From Lipingzhangella halophila (lineage in GTDB: Bacteria > Actinomycetota > Actinomycetes > Streptosporangiales > Streptosporangiaceae), in the NCBI RefSeq assembly GCF_014203805.1, contig NZ_JACHJT010000002.1, forward strand, positions 558,001-622,000: a stretch of 64,000 nucleotides of DNA, read 5' to 3'. Positions 1 through 8,062 of the stretch are shown here, in pieces. Positions within the stretch are counted from its first letter, which is position 1. Each line of letters begins with the position of its first letter. A program made the translations under genes and the position numbers. Below the pieces are notes generated by a model. The model was not told the origin of the DNA and searched no databases. It worked only from the letters and a program-made list of their open reading frames with translations.

Positions 1-203
1 GGGACCGCGAGCGTGATGGTGTCGGGGTCGCCGTGCTCGTCGGGCATCCAGCCCTCCCGCAGTGCCGGTTCCCGATCCGCGGGGGAGAACCAGGAACGGA
101 TGCGCTCCCAGAAGGTCGGGGCGCCGGGCGCGCGCCGATGCCCCGGCCGAATCCGGGCGAACCGGCCGGTGCGGGAGTCTCGTGGCTGGTCAGTCCGTGC
201 CAT
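1..203 (-). CDS. Partial hypothetical protein, fourth gene of the CRP/cyclase operon (cut by window edge)
   Basis: The ATG lies inside the end of the upstream gene: ATGGCACGGACTGA contains both this start and the upstream stop, a 14-nt overlap that implies translational coupling. The 67 visible codons begin with a basic, Arg-rich segment (MARTDQPRDSRTGRF), then an aromatic amphipathic stretch (FWERIRSWFS) and an acidic segment (WMPDEHGDPDTITLAV). The reading frame stays open to the window edge. I recognise no family. The tight overlap suggests it belongs to the same functional unit as the three genes upstream. Confidence 0.6.
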   Translation of the reverse strand, partial: MARTDQPRDSRTGRFARIRPGHRRAPGAPTFWERIRSWFSPADREPALREGWMPDEHGDPDTITLAV

Positions 204-2715
204 CCTCGCCTCGTCTCCTCTCGTCAGAGCCGCTGGATCCGGTGCGGCGGTAGGCGGCTATGTGGTCGCGCACCTTCTCGTAGTTCTCGATCTGCTCCCG
301 CAGGCCCGGTCCAGCGCGCCGCAGGTGATCCAGGATCCGGTTCATACGTCCGCGGAGTCCGGGGCTTCCCGTTTCGGGTGACCTGGCGACCCTGTCCCAG
401 TCGTGCAGCACGTTCCACGCCCTGCGGCTAAGGTTCTTGTCCTCGCGCGTGGCCAGGGCGATCGCCCACAGCCGCGCGATCCCCCCGGTCAACTCCTCGA
501 TGTCGGGAGTGGCACTTCCAGAAGGAGGGCGGTCGCCAGGGGCGAGGTAGGGGGCATCGAGCCAGGCCAGAAGGTCGGGCTGGTCCCCGCGAGGGGCCGC
601 CTCCCCGTAGCTGCGGTCGAGGGAGGAGATCCGCAACAACGCCTGCACCGCGGCCACCGTGGACACCGGCCCCTGGGTGGACGCCTGCGTGGTGAGCAGA
701 TGCACGGCCCGGTACCGCATTCCGGCGTCGTAGGCACCCTCCAGAGCCGCGGCCACGTAGTAGCTGGGGCTCCCCCAGCGCGTCATGGGGTCGAGATCGA
801 GGCGCTGGAACGCGTCCTTGATGGCGGTGAACACGCGGTCGGGCTCGCTCTGGGCGATCCGGGTACCAAAGGCCAGCACCGCCGTGTGCCGCGGAGCCTG
901 GTCGCGGTCACGCATCCATCGTTCGAGCAGCTCAAGTGCCCTGGTGCGCTGCACACCACCCACGACCAGGTGCTCCATAACCCAGGCGACCACCGTGGGG
1001 CAGTGCCGTACGCGCCACGCCTCCCGCTGCCGCTCCGACGGGCTCTGGGCCTCCTTGGCGAACGGTGAGGACAGCCGCGCCCACGGGTCGAGCACCTCCG
1101 TGGCGATCTGCTCGAAGTCGTGCTGGGCCAGCCGGCTCAGGGCGAGGTCGACGCCGATCTGCACGTTCAGGGCATCGTCCCCGAACTCTTTTGGGGACTT
1201 CTCGCACAGGTGGACGAGCCACTCCCGCAGGGGGCGCCGCGCCGCCTCGTACTCCTGCCAGACCACGTCGATGAGCACGTTGCGCAGGGGTGGCTGCCGC
1301 AGGGTGACGATGGTGTCCACCGCGCCGTCAGCGTCCGAACCGGCATCGCCCTGCTGGGTCTCGATATGGCCCTGCTGGGTCTCGACGTGCCGGAGCCGGC
1401 GCGCCAGGGGGCGCGCGAAGGTCTTGCGGCGCCACTTTCCGTCCGGCAGCTCCGCTTTCTGCAGCCGGGTGGCGAGGTTCTCGGCCGCGTCGATGACCGT
1501 GGCGAGCCGGCAACCGTCGAGGACCGCGCCGGCGATCACGTAGGCCTGGTCAACCGGGGAATGCGCGGCGGACCCGCCCCTGAGCAGCCCTTGGGCTTGG
1601 GCTCGCAGGCGCGCGATGCGTGCCCCGGCGACGCGCGCGTCCAGCTCGTCGGCGACGACGGCCGCGCCTCGCTCGGTCTCCTCGGCGAGGAGGTGTGCCA
1701 GGGTGGACGCGTCAGCGGGAGACTCGAAGGTCGCCCGCCACGACCGGACGCTGGGAATCGTCCCCACCTGCTCCAGGAGCCGCGGCACACGCCCGGCGGC
1801 AGCGGAGTCGACACCCGAGCGCGCGGGGGTGGTGATGTCGCGCGGGAGCAGGAACCACGCCAGGTTCCGTTCGAACACCGCGTGCTTGTCGGGCGGGTCG
1901 TGCTCAACGGCGTGCAGCCGCACCGCGCCGAGCTCGTCATCCTCGTCGACCAGGACGACCAGGTGGGCATCGTGCTCGCGCAGGGCTGACCGCAGCTTCG
2001 CGACGTCGGTCGTCGAGCACTCGCGGAGGGAGCCCATACCGGTGGCGTCGAGCAGGTAGCCGCTCGCCCCGCCGTCCACCCGCTCCGCGAGCGTCCCGAG
2101 CGGGGTCGAGGACTGGACCTGTCGGAGGGGGCGGTCTTTCGTGGGCGCGCCGACGTCGGCCAGGGCACACAGCGCCGCCGTGCGGCGCCCACTGTCCTGG
2201 CGTCCTTTGAGGAGGACGATCTGGTCGTCCGTCCGCAGCCGCCACGCCAGTTCGGTCTCGCCCTTCGTGGCGACACGCACGCAGAGCAGGGAATCCACCT
2301 CGTCCGGGCCGAATGGCGCGTCGGACGGCCCATCGCCAGTGGATGGCGCGGTGAGATAGACGGAGTTGGTGATCCGGTAGTTGTCCCCGAGCGTGACGCT
2401 GCCGCTTGTGGTGCTCACCGAGCCCTTGATCAGGCGCTCGGCGCGGATGTCCCGGATACGTTCGGTCGCGTTGGCCCCGTAGTCGGCGTCGTACCACTCC
2501 TCCCGCTCGCGCCGTTCTCTGGAATCCCGCACAGCGTGTGGCTGCTGCTGGGGTGGCTGGTCTCCGTGGGACGCGTCGCGGCCGCCGTCCCCATTCTCAT
2601 TGGGGCTCCCGCCGACCTGGGGCGGTGTCGCGGGGTCGCCTGTGCCGCCGGGCGCAGCCGCCTCCTGCCGCCCACCGGCGGCAGCGGGGCTCTGGTCCGG
2701 TGTGTGAGGTCGCAT
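190..2715 (-). CDS. Large STAND-like protein with degenerate P-loop and N-terminal Gly-rich motif
   Basis: Unrecognised protein of about 841 residues. An ATG 12 nt after the upstream stop is used here; an in-frame TTG directly abuts that stop (2727) and would add four residues. Residues 1-75 are Pro/Gly/Gln-rich and probably disordered. Residues about 96-120 form a Gly/Ser/Thr-rich, beta-prone segment (KGSVSTTSGSVTLGDNYR). An NTPase-like core follows: a P-loop-like GRQDSGRRT at about 171-179 with Arg in place of the Walker A Lys, and a hydrophobic-acidic LVVLVDEDDE at about 252-261 resembling Walker B. The rest is alpha-helical and probably repeat-like. This layout resembles STAND/NLR-type sensors, but ATP binding is doubtful. 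It is the third gene of a minus-strand set after the CRP-like and cyclase-like genes. Confidence 0.75.
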   Translation of the reverse strand: MRPHTPDQSPAAAGGRQEAAAPGGTGDPATPPQVGGSPNENGDGGRDASHGDQPPQQQPHAVRDSRERREREEWYDADYGANATERIRDIRAERLIKGSVSTTSGSVTLGDNYRITNSVYLTAPSTGDGPSDAPFGPDEVDSLLCVRVATKGETELAWRLRTDDQIVLLKGRQDSGRRTAALCALADVGAPTKDRPLRQVQSSTPLGTLAERVDGGASGYLLDATGMGSLRECSTTDVAKLRSALREHDAHLVVLVDEDDELGAVRLHAVEHDPPDKHAVFERNLAWFLLPRDITTPARSGVDSAAAGRVPRLLEQVGTIPSVRSWRATFESPADASTLAHLLAEETERGAAVVADELDARVAGARIARLRAQAQGLLRGGSAAHSPVDQAYVIAGAVLDGCRLATVIDAAENLATRLQKAELPDGKWRRKTFARPLARRLRHVETQQGHIETQQGDAGSDADGAVDTIVTLRQPPLRNVLIDVVWQEYEAARRPLREWLVHLCEKSPKEFGDDALNVQIGVDLALSRLAQHDFEQIATEVLDPWARLSSPFAKEAQSPSERQREAWRVRHCPTVVAWVMEHLVVGGVQRTRALELLERWMRDRDQAPRHTAVLAFGTRIAQSEPDRVFTAIKDAFQRLDLDPMTRWGSPSYYVAAALEGAYDAGMRYRAVHLLTTQASTQGPVSTVAAVQALLRISSLDRSYGEAAPRGDQPDLLAWLDAPYLAPGDRPPSGSATPDIEELTGGIARLWAIALATREDKNLSRRAWNVLHDWDRVARSPETGSPGLRGRMNRILDHLRRAGPGLREQIENYEKVRDHIAAYRRTGSSGSDERRRGEDGTD

Positions 2716-2727
2716 CGTGCCCGGCAA

Positions 2728-3525
2728 TCAGGACCGGTACCGGTTGTCGATGGTGTCGCCGAACATGACGTTCCCGCCGCCGGTGCTTACGCCGCCGTAG
2801 ATCGCACGGCCCGCCTCGTCGCGCCGCTCGCCCGGCTCCTGGTTATCCCGTGCGCCGGGCGGTTGGGGCGGCGGTGCCGGCTCCTCGCGCGTTCCCCGGG
2901 CGAATCCCTCCTCGGGCTCGGAGGAGGATTCCGGTTGCGCGGCCGGCTCGGGGACGTGGAGCCACGCGTTCGCGTGGAAGCCCTTGGCGGGCTCGTCGAG
3001 GGCGATCGAGTCGAAGTGCCAGCGGTACAGCGCGTGCGTGCCCTCCTCGATGACGTCGGAATAGATCGACTCGGAGACCACCAGGACGAGGTTGCTGGCC
3101 GGGTGGTCCGCCAGCGCCTGGCGGACCTGGTCGTTGTCGCGCATCCGGCACACGGTGACCGCGGCCTTGCCGGCGAACCCGTTCTCGCCAATGCGGATGT
3201 TCCCCTGGTGGACGGCGACCCGCAGCCGGACCCGGTAGGCATCGTTGAGCGGCTTGTTGTGGTGGTACAGCGCCTTGTCGAGCTCGTTGACGAAGTCGGA
3301 GATGGTGCGGTCCTCGACCGTCCCCGGCGGCAGAATCGCGAGCTCGCCGTCGCCCTGCTGCTGCCGGTCCCATTCGAGGCGGTTCAGATCGCCGTTCTCG
3401 CAGGCGCGCCGCAGAATCGCCAACAGGTCACTCTGCAGTTTGAGCTGACCTTCCTGGTTCCTGGAGCTGTACGACTCGGCGTCGACCGCGACGGTTAGCC
3501 GGCGCAACGGGGGGCTGGTGTCCAT
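2728..3525 (-). CDS. Class III nucleotide-cyclase-like protein with C-terminal Gly-rich motif
   Basis: About 265 residues. The ATG at 3525 follows a GGGAGGA ribosome site. The N-terminal 170 residues match the class III cyclase fold: Asp15 in VAVDAESYS and Asp59 in QQGDGELAIL sit where the two metal-binding aspartates belong, and RVAVHQGNIRIG matches the core strand. The usual V-N-x-A-x-R transition-state motif reads AVTVCRM, with Thr124 replacing Asn and Arg127 kept, so activity may be altered or lost. Residues about 175-235 are an acidic Pro-rich linker. The last 25 residues (GGVSTGGGNVMFGDTIDNRY) resemble the Gly-rich segment near the N-terminus of the next protein. Its neighbour upstream is a CRP-type regulator, which fits a cyclic-nucleotide circuit, though no product can be assigned. 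Confidence 0.75.
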   Translation of the reverse strand: MDTSPPLRRLTVAVDAESYSSRNQEGQLKLQSDLLAILRRACENGDLNRLEWDRQQQGDGELAILPPGTVEDRTISDFVNELDKALYHHNKPLNDAYRVRLRVAVHQGNIRIGENGFAGKAAVTVCRMRDNDQVRQALADHPASNLVLVVSESIYSDVIEEGTHALYRWHFDSIALDEPAKGFHANAWLHVPEPAAQPESSSEPEEGFARGTREEPAPPPQPPGARDNQEPGERRDEAGRAIYGGVSTGGGNVMFGDTIDNRYRS

Positions 3526-3641
3526 GCGCAGTGGTCCTCCCATCGGGATATGGCGGGAATCTCGCCTGTTGTAGCGGCAATCTCCCATATCCCGTCGCGC
3601 CGAATCCGGTACTTTTACGGATTCCCCGGAGAAACCATGGA

Positions 3642-4337
3642 TCAGCGCGCGTCGGGGGGAAGCTCCGCCGCATCCGCGAGCGCGCCGAGCGCGGTGATCG
3701 CATTTGTGCGATAGCCGGTGTTCACGATCCCGCGCCGCCGCAGGCCCGCCAGCGCCTTCTGCACCGCCGCTTCCGACGCGCCGATGATGGAGGCGAGTTC
3801 GGGCTGGGTGATCGGGATTCCCAGCTCAACACGGTCGTCGTGGCGCACCCCGTAGTCCAGGTAGAGCCGGTAGAGCACGCGGGCCAGCCGGACCGGGGCC
3901 TCGTGCGCGCTGTAGTCCACCACACGCTCGGTCGTCGAACGGAGCTTGCCGACAACCGACGCGCTCACCGCACGGAACGCCTCGGGGTCCCGGGCCAGGT
4001 AGGCCTCGAACTCGCGATGCCCGATGACCAGGGCCAGAACCGGACCGGTGGCGGCGACGGTCGCGACGCGCGGGCGGTCGTCCATTCCGGCAAGCTCACC
4101 GATGAGGTCACCGCGGGAGCGGATCGCGAGCAGCACCTCTCGCCCGTTGTGCGAGCTGGACGTCACCTTGGTGAGACCGTCGATGAGGACGTAGACGTGT
4201 TTCGTTGTCTCGCCCTGGTGGACGAGGACCTCCTCGGCCGCGAACTCCTTGGGAAGTCCCGCCGCGAAGAGAGTGCGGCGCTGGTCAGGGGTGAGGGAGG
4301 CGATGGCGCTCTTCGGGGGCCAGGGGCGACGATCCAT
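3642..4337 (-). CDS. CRP/FNR-family transcription regulator
   Basis: A 231-residue protein with an N-terminal cyclic-nucleotide-binding beta-roll (about 20-130) and a C-terminal winged helix (about 150-215, ITQPELASIIGASEAAVQKAL). The phosphate-binding cassette is present as GDLIGELAGMDDRPRVATV: the Glu and Arg that contact the cyclic phosphate in E. coli CRP are both kept. It is the first gene of a same-strand set with the cyclase-like and STAND-like genes, 116 bp upstream of the cyclase-like start. I infer that it senses a nucleotide made or bound by its neighbour and may control the locus. No TGTGA-type CRP palindrome is evident upstream, so its operator is unknown. Confidence 0.88.
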   Translation of the reverse strand: MDRRPWPPKSAIASLTPDQRRTLFAAGLPKEFAAEEVLVHQGETTKHVYVLIDGLTKVTSSSHNGREVLLAIRSRGDLIGELAGMDDRPRVATVAATGPVLALVIGHREFEAYLARDPEAFRAVSASVVGKLRSTTERVVDYSAHEAPVRLARVLYRLYLDYGVRHDDRVELGIPITQPELASIIGASEAAVQKALAGLRRRGIVNTGYRTNAITALGALADAAELPPDAR

Positions 4338-4540
4338 AGGCTGCCGTGCTCCAGTCGCGTTATCGGTGCACCGTCGGGTGCGCGGGTTGTCTTATTCGCA
4401 CCTTCTGGCCACCTCTGTAGGGAGAATGCACTGGATTCCGGAATTCATTCCGGCTCGGACCGCAGTATAGATTTCCCGGTACCGGATGCTGTCCGGATAA
4501 ATCCGCGGGCCCAAACGCAGAACAATTCGCCCATGCGGGG

Positions 4541-5326
4541 ATGGAAGGAGCAGAACCACCCCCGTCGCCGAACACCCACGCACCCTGGCCGATTATCGTC
4601 GGGTGCGTGAAAGCTCCCGTATGGCCTTCGTTCGTGCTCGTACACGGCAACTTCCTCGGCCCGTGGTCCTGGGAGCGCGTGGCCGAAACGCTCCGCGCCC
4701 GGGGAGCCCACGTGGTGGCCCCGGACCTGCCCAGCGCAGCCGGCGACAGCGCTCCCGGTGACCTGTACGCCGACGCCCGGACGGTGCGGGACGCCCTCGA
4801 CGCCACGCACGCACCGGTGATCCTGTGCGGTCATTCCTACGGTGGTGCCGTCATAACCGAGGCGGGCGCGGAGCACCCGGCGGCCACCAGGCTCGTCTAC
4901 CTCGCCGGCGCCGTGCCCGACATCGGACAGCATCTGGCCTCCCTCGCCCCCGCGGTACCCGACAACACCCCGGAAGACAAGGGTGAGCAGGTGCGGGCGC
5001 TCCCCGACGGACGTATCGAACTCACCCCGGAGTCCGCTGCGCACGCGCTGTTCCACGACTGCTCCCCCGCTGAAAGGGACCGGGCACTGCGCAACCTGCG
5101 TCCCAGCAATCCCGCGACCGGCGCCCAGCCGCTCACCCGGGCGGCCTGGCACGCCACGCCGGCCACCTACGTGCGCTGCCGCCACGACCGCATGCCAGAG
5201 CTGGTGTCCTCGGGGTTCACCGCCACCAACCCGCTTACCGTCGAGCTGCCCACGGGCCACTGCCCCAACTGGAGCGCCCCCGACGACGTGGCGGAGCTCC
5301 TGCTGGCCGAGGCCGGACGGATCTAG
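4541..5326 (+). CDS. Alpha/beta hydrolase
   Basis: A small alpha/beta hydrolase of up to 261 residues. It shows an oxyanion HG (FVLVHGNFLGPW), the nucleophile elbow GHSYGG (Ser) and a C-terminal His in LPTGHCPNWSAPDDVAELL. An acidic residue at the usual position was not pinned down. The start is uncertain: ATG 4541 gives a low-complexity 22-residue extension, while GTG 4607 would start just before the first conserved strand but has no clear ribosome site. It is transcribed away from the CRP-type operon and followed by a strong hairpin. Members of this family are often esterases or lactonases. Beside an aldarate locus a lactonase role is possible but unproven. Confidence 0.8.
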   Translation: MEGAEPPPSPNTHAPWPIIVGCVKAPVWPSFVLVHGNFLGPWSWERVAETLRARGAHVVAPDLPSAAGDSAPGDLYADARTVRDALDATHAPVILCGHSYGGAVITEAGAEHPAATRLVYLAGAVPDIGQHLASLAPAVPDNTPEDKGEQVRALPDGRIELTPESAAHALFHDCSPAERDRALRNLRPSNPATGAQPLTRAAWHATPATYVRCRHDRMPELVSSGFTATNPLTVELPTGHCPNWSAPDDVAELLLAEAGRI

Positions 5327-5385
5327 GTCCAGCGGCGCGCCCTCCGGGCATCTCCCCCGATGCCGGCCGGTACCCACACGGCCGC

Positions 5386-5412
5386 GGCCCCGGGCGCACT
5401 GCGCCCGGGGCC
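5386..5412 (+). terminator. Strong GC hairpin after the hydrolase gene
   Basis: A 12-bp perfect GC stem (GGCCCCGGGCGC / GCGCCCGGGGCC) with a 3-nt loop, 60 nt past the hydrolase stop. No U-run follows, as is usual in actinomycetes. It is symmetric, so it could also act on transcripts from the converging minus operon. Confidence 0.6.
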
Positions 5413-5637
5413 GGCATGGCTGCGCGGAACACCGCCGAGCGTTCCGCCCGGCGGCCACCGCCCTGTTTTTCGAACCAAGTGGCCGTCTGGGTCGGGCGCC
5501 GCCGGGGTTCTGGAGGGCCCGCAGGTGGGGCGTCCGCGACCGGCGAAGCCGATTGGGCGGCACACCGGAGGTGCCCGAAGGTTCCCGGCTTCGGGGCGCC
5601 CGACCCGGCGAGCGCCAGCGAGCCCAAAAAACACTGC
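5413..5637. other. Intergenic stretch with nested inverted repeats
   Basis: No convincing gene. It holds a perfect 12-bp inverted repeat (GGGTCGGGCGCC at 5489-5500, GGCGCCCGACCC at 5595-5606) enclosing a shorter pair (GAAGCC / GGCTTC). This is downstream of the minus-strand dehydratase operon, so it may be a structured 3' end or an operon terminator. Confidence 0.4.
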
Positions 5638-6801
5638 CTAGCCGCGCACCTCGGCCTCGTCGACTGTCCAGGCCCGTGCCTGGTCGCTGATGGTGACACC
5701 CAGTCCGGGGCGGGCGGAGAGGTGCATCCGTCCGCCGGAGATCTCCAGGTGCTCGTTGAACAGGGGGTTGAGCCACTCGAAGTGCTCCACCCAGGGTTCG
5801 CGCTGGTACGCCGCTGCCAGGTGGATGTGGATCTCCATGGCGAAGTGCGGGGCGATCTGCAGGTTGCGCTGTTCGGCGAGCGACATGACCTTGAGGAACT
5901 GGGTGATGCCGCCGATCCGGGGAGCGTCGGGCTGCACGATGTCGGCGCCGCCGTGCCGGATCAGCTCGGCGTGCTCGGCGACACTGGCGAGCATCTCCCC
6001 GGTAGCGATGGGGGTGTCGAACGCCTGGGCGAGTGCCGCGTGGCCCTCGGAGTCGTAGGCGTCGAGAGGCTCCTCGATCCACACCAGACCGAACTCCTCG
6101 AAGGCCCGGCACATCCGCTGGGCCGCGGCGCGGTCCCACTGCTGGTTGGCGTCGACCATCAGCGGCACGTCATCGCCGAGGTGCTCGCGGACCGCCCGCA
6201 CCCGTGCGAGGTCCGCGGCGCTGTCGGGCTGGCCCACCTTGAGTTTGATGCCGCCGATCCCCTCCGCGATCGAGGCGGCACTCTTCTCCTGTACTTCCCC
6301 GATCGGTGCCTGTAGGAAGCCACCGGAGGTGTTGTAGCAGCGCACCGAGTCGCGGTGCGCGCCGAGAAGCTTGGCCAGCGGCAGCCCGGCACGCTTGGCC
6401 TTGAGGTCCCACAGCGCGATGTCGAAGGCGGCGATGGCCTGGACGGCCAGGCCGCTGCGCCCAACCGAGGCGCCCGCCCAGACCAGCTTGTCCCAGATCT
6501 TGGCGATGTCGCTGGGATCCTCGCCGATCAGAACGGGGGCGATCTCGCGGGCGTGCGCGAACTGGCCAGGCCCGCCGGCCCGCTTGGAGTAGCTGAAGCC
6601 GATGCCCTCGTGCCCGGATTCCGTGCTGATCTCGGCGAAGAGCATGGCGACCTCGGTCATCGGGCGCTGCCGCCCGGTGAAGACCTTTGCGTCGCTGATC
6701 GGGTTGTCCAGTGGCAAGGTCACCGACGACAGCCGGATGCCGGTGATGCGGTCCAGGGTCGCCGGGCCGTTCGAGGCGGGATCGATTGGCGTGACGGTCA
6801 C
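5638..6801 (-). CDS. L-talarate/galactarate dehydratase (enolase superfamily)
   Basis: A 387-residue mandelate-racemase-group enzyme. The GTG start at 6801 follows AAAGGA with a 5-nt spacer; the open frame upstream is non-coding read-through. It keeps the family signature GHEGIGFSYSKRAGG near residue 70, the catalytic KxK motif GIKLKVGQPD, the metal ligands in MVDANQQW, WIEEP and GEM, and His in APHFAMEIH. These match talarate/galactarate dehydratases, which turn the diacid into 5-keto-4-deoxyglucarate. It is the last gene of the minus operon behind the TRAP transporter, and its product feeds KdgD encoded at the head of the operon. The substrate assignment rests on motif resemblance. Confidence 0.85.
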   Translation of the reverse strand: MTVTPIDPASNGPATLDRITGIRLSSVTLPLDNPISDAKVFTGRQRPMTEVAMLFAEISTESGHEGIGFSYSKRAGGPGQFAHAREIAPVLIGEDPSDIAKIWDKLVWAGASVGRSGLAVQAIAAFDIALWDLKAKRAGLPLAKLLGAHRDSVRCYNTSGGFLQAPIGEVQEKSAASIAEGIGGIKLKVGQPDSAADLARVRAVREHLGDDVPLMVDANQQWDRAAAQRMCRAFEEFGLVWIEEPLDAYDSEGHAALAQAFDTPIATGEMLASVAEHAELIRHGGADIVQPDAPRIGGITQFLKVMSLAEQRNLQIAPHFAMEIHIHLAAAYQREPWVEHFEWLNPLFNEHLEISGGRMHLSARPGLGVTISDQARAWTVDEAEVRG

Positions 6802-6927
6802 GGGGGTCCTTTGGTCGTTGGTTTCGGGAACTCGGGTTCCGGCGCCCAGGGTCACCGGCGCGGAAACGGTCGTCGCCCGGTTGTCGCGCTGCCCGCGCCC
6901 GGCACCGCAAGAGCCGGGCACGGGCGC

Positions 6928-6962
6928 GGTGCCGCCCCGGGCGGGTTGCCCGGGGCGGCACC
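6928..6962 (-). terminator. Intercistronic stem-loop after dctP
   Basis: A perfect 15-bp GC stem (GGTGCCGCCCCGGGC / GCCCGGGGCGGCACC) with a 5-nt loop, 6 nt past the stop of the solute-binding-protein gene. Placed inside the operon, it probably attenuates read-through into the dehydratase gene or stabilises the upstream mRNA, so that binding protein exceeds the distal enzyme. Confidence 0.65.
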
Positions 6963-6968
6963 CGCGTT

Positions 6969-7982
6969 CTACTCGCGGGCCTCGTCGATCGCGTCCATAA
7001 CCTCGGAGTACTCGCTGCGCTTGTTCTCCACCATGTCGGCGGTGGCGTCCTGGAACTCCTCGGTTTCGACGTCGATGACCTCGATCCCGGAGTCCTCCAT
7101 CTCGGCGATGGACTCCTCCACCTCGGCGTCCCACAGCTTGCGCTGCTCGGCGATGGACTCCTGGGCGACCTCGCGGAGCAGTTCCTGGTCCTCCTCGGAC
7201 ATCGAGTCGAACAGGTCCGCGCTGACCATGAGGATCTCGGGGATCCGCTGGTGGGCATCGCGGGTGTAGTACTCGGCGGTCTCGTAGTGGCCGCTGCTCA
7301 CGTAGCTCGGCTCGTTGTTCTCCGCGCCGGTGATGGTCCCGCTCTCCAGGGAGCTGTACACCTCGCCGTAGTCCATGGTCACGCCCGAGCCGCCCATGGC
7401 TTCGACCATCTCCACGTTCACGGTTCCGGGCAGCACCCGGATGTCCTGGCCTTCGAGGTCCTCCGGGGACTCGATGGGCTCGTCGACGGTGTAGAAGTTG
7501 CGCGCTCCGGCCTCGTAGTAGGCCAGGCCCACGTACCCGGAGTCGCGCACGTCGTCGAGCATCCCCTGGGCGTAGTCGCCCTCCAGGAAGCGCCACAGGT
7601 GGTCCTCGTCGTCGAAGACGTAGGGCAGCGCGAACACGCCGAACTCGTCGACGACCTCCGAGACCGGGCTGGTGCTGACCCGGGTCATCTCCACCGCGCC
7701 CATCTGCACCTGCTCCAGGACGTCGGCTTCCTCGCCGAGCTGGCCGCCGTGCATCACCTCGATGTCGATCCGCCCGTCGGTGCGCTCGCGCATCTGGTCG
7801 GCGAACCAGATGTCCGCCTGGGTCGTGGGGTAGTCCTTGGGGTGCGCCTCGGCCAGCGACCACTCGTAGGTGTCGTCGCCACCGCCGCCGCTGCCGCAGC
7901 CGCTGAGCAGCACGGCGCCGGACGCTCCGACGGCCGCGATCTTGCGCCAGGAGCCGGTGGGGAACAGTTTCTGCATTGCCAT
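6969..7982 (-). CDS. dctP: TRAP transporter solute-binding lipoprotein (DctP family)
   Basis: A 337-residue lipoprotein. The N-terminus has a short basic region, a hydrophobic stretch and a lipobox ending LLSGC (Cys about 29), followed by a Gly linker. The mature part is a DctP-type binding protein (EVMHGGQLGEEADVLEQVQMGAVEMT, ALPYVFDDEDH, GQDIRVLPGTVNVEMVEAMGGSG). It is strikingly acidic. It captures an organic acid, here most likely an aldarate or uronate, for the DctQM permease encoded just upstream in the operon. The order is dctQ-dctM-dctP on the minus strand, between sugar-diacid enzymes. Confidence 0.92.
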   Translation of the reverse strand: MAMQKLFPTGSWRKIAAVGASGAVLLSGCGSGGGGDDTYEWSLAEAHPKDYPTTQADIWFADQMRERTDGRIDIEVMHGGQLGEEADVLEQVQMGAVEMTRVSTSPVSEVVDEFGVFALPYVFDDEDHLWRFLEGDYAQGMLDDVRDSGYVGLAYYEAGARNFYTVDEPIESPEDLEGQDIRVLPGTVNVEMVEAMGGSGVTMDYGEVYSSLESGTITGAENNEPSYVSSGHYETAEYYTRDAHQRIPEILMVSADLFDSMSEEDQELLREVAQESIAEQRKLWDAEVEESIAEMEDSGIEVIDVETEEFQDATADMVENKRSEYSEVMDAIDEARE

Positions 7983-8062
7983 TGCGCGATCTCTTTCGTG
8001 TCGGTTGGTGGGCCGTTTGGTGGGCCGTGGGGAGTGGGGTCAGGGCTCGCCGGGCACGCCCG

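Noticed and set aside
2536-3498. Long plus-strand frame opposite the cyclase-like gene
   Set aside because: Antisense shadow: low-complexity Val/Arg/Gly-rich, no domain, no ribosome site. The minus strand shows clear cyclase motifs.
6802-7863. Long in-frame extension upstream of the galactarate dehydratase
   Set aside because: It overlaps the dctP gene in another frame and has the Arg/Gly/Ala-rich composition of a GC-frame shadow. A good GTG with AAAGGA exists at 6801.
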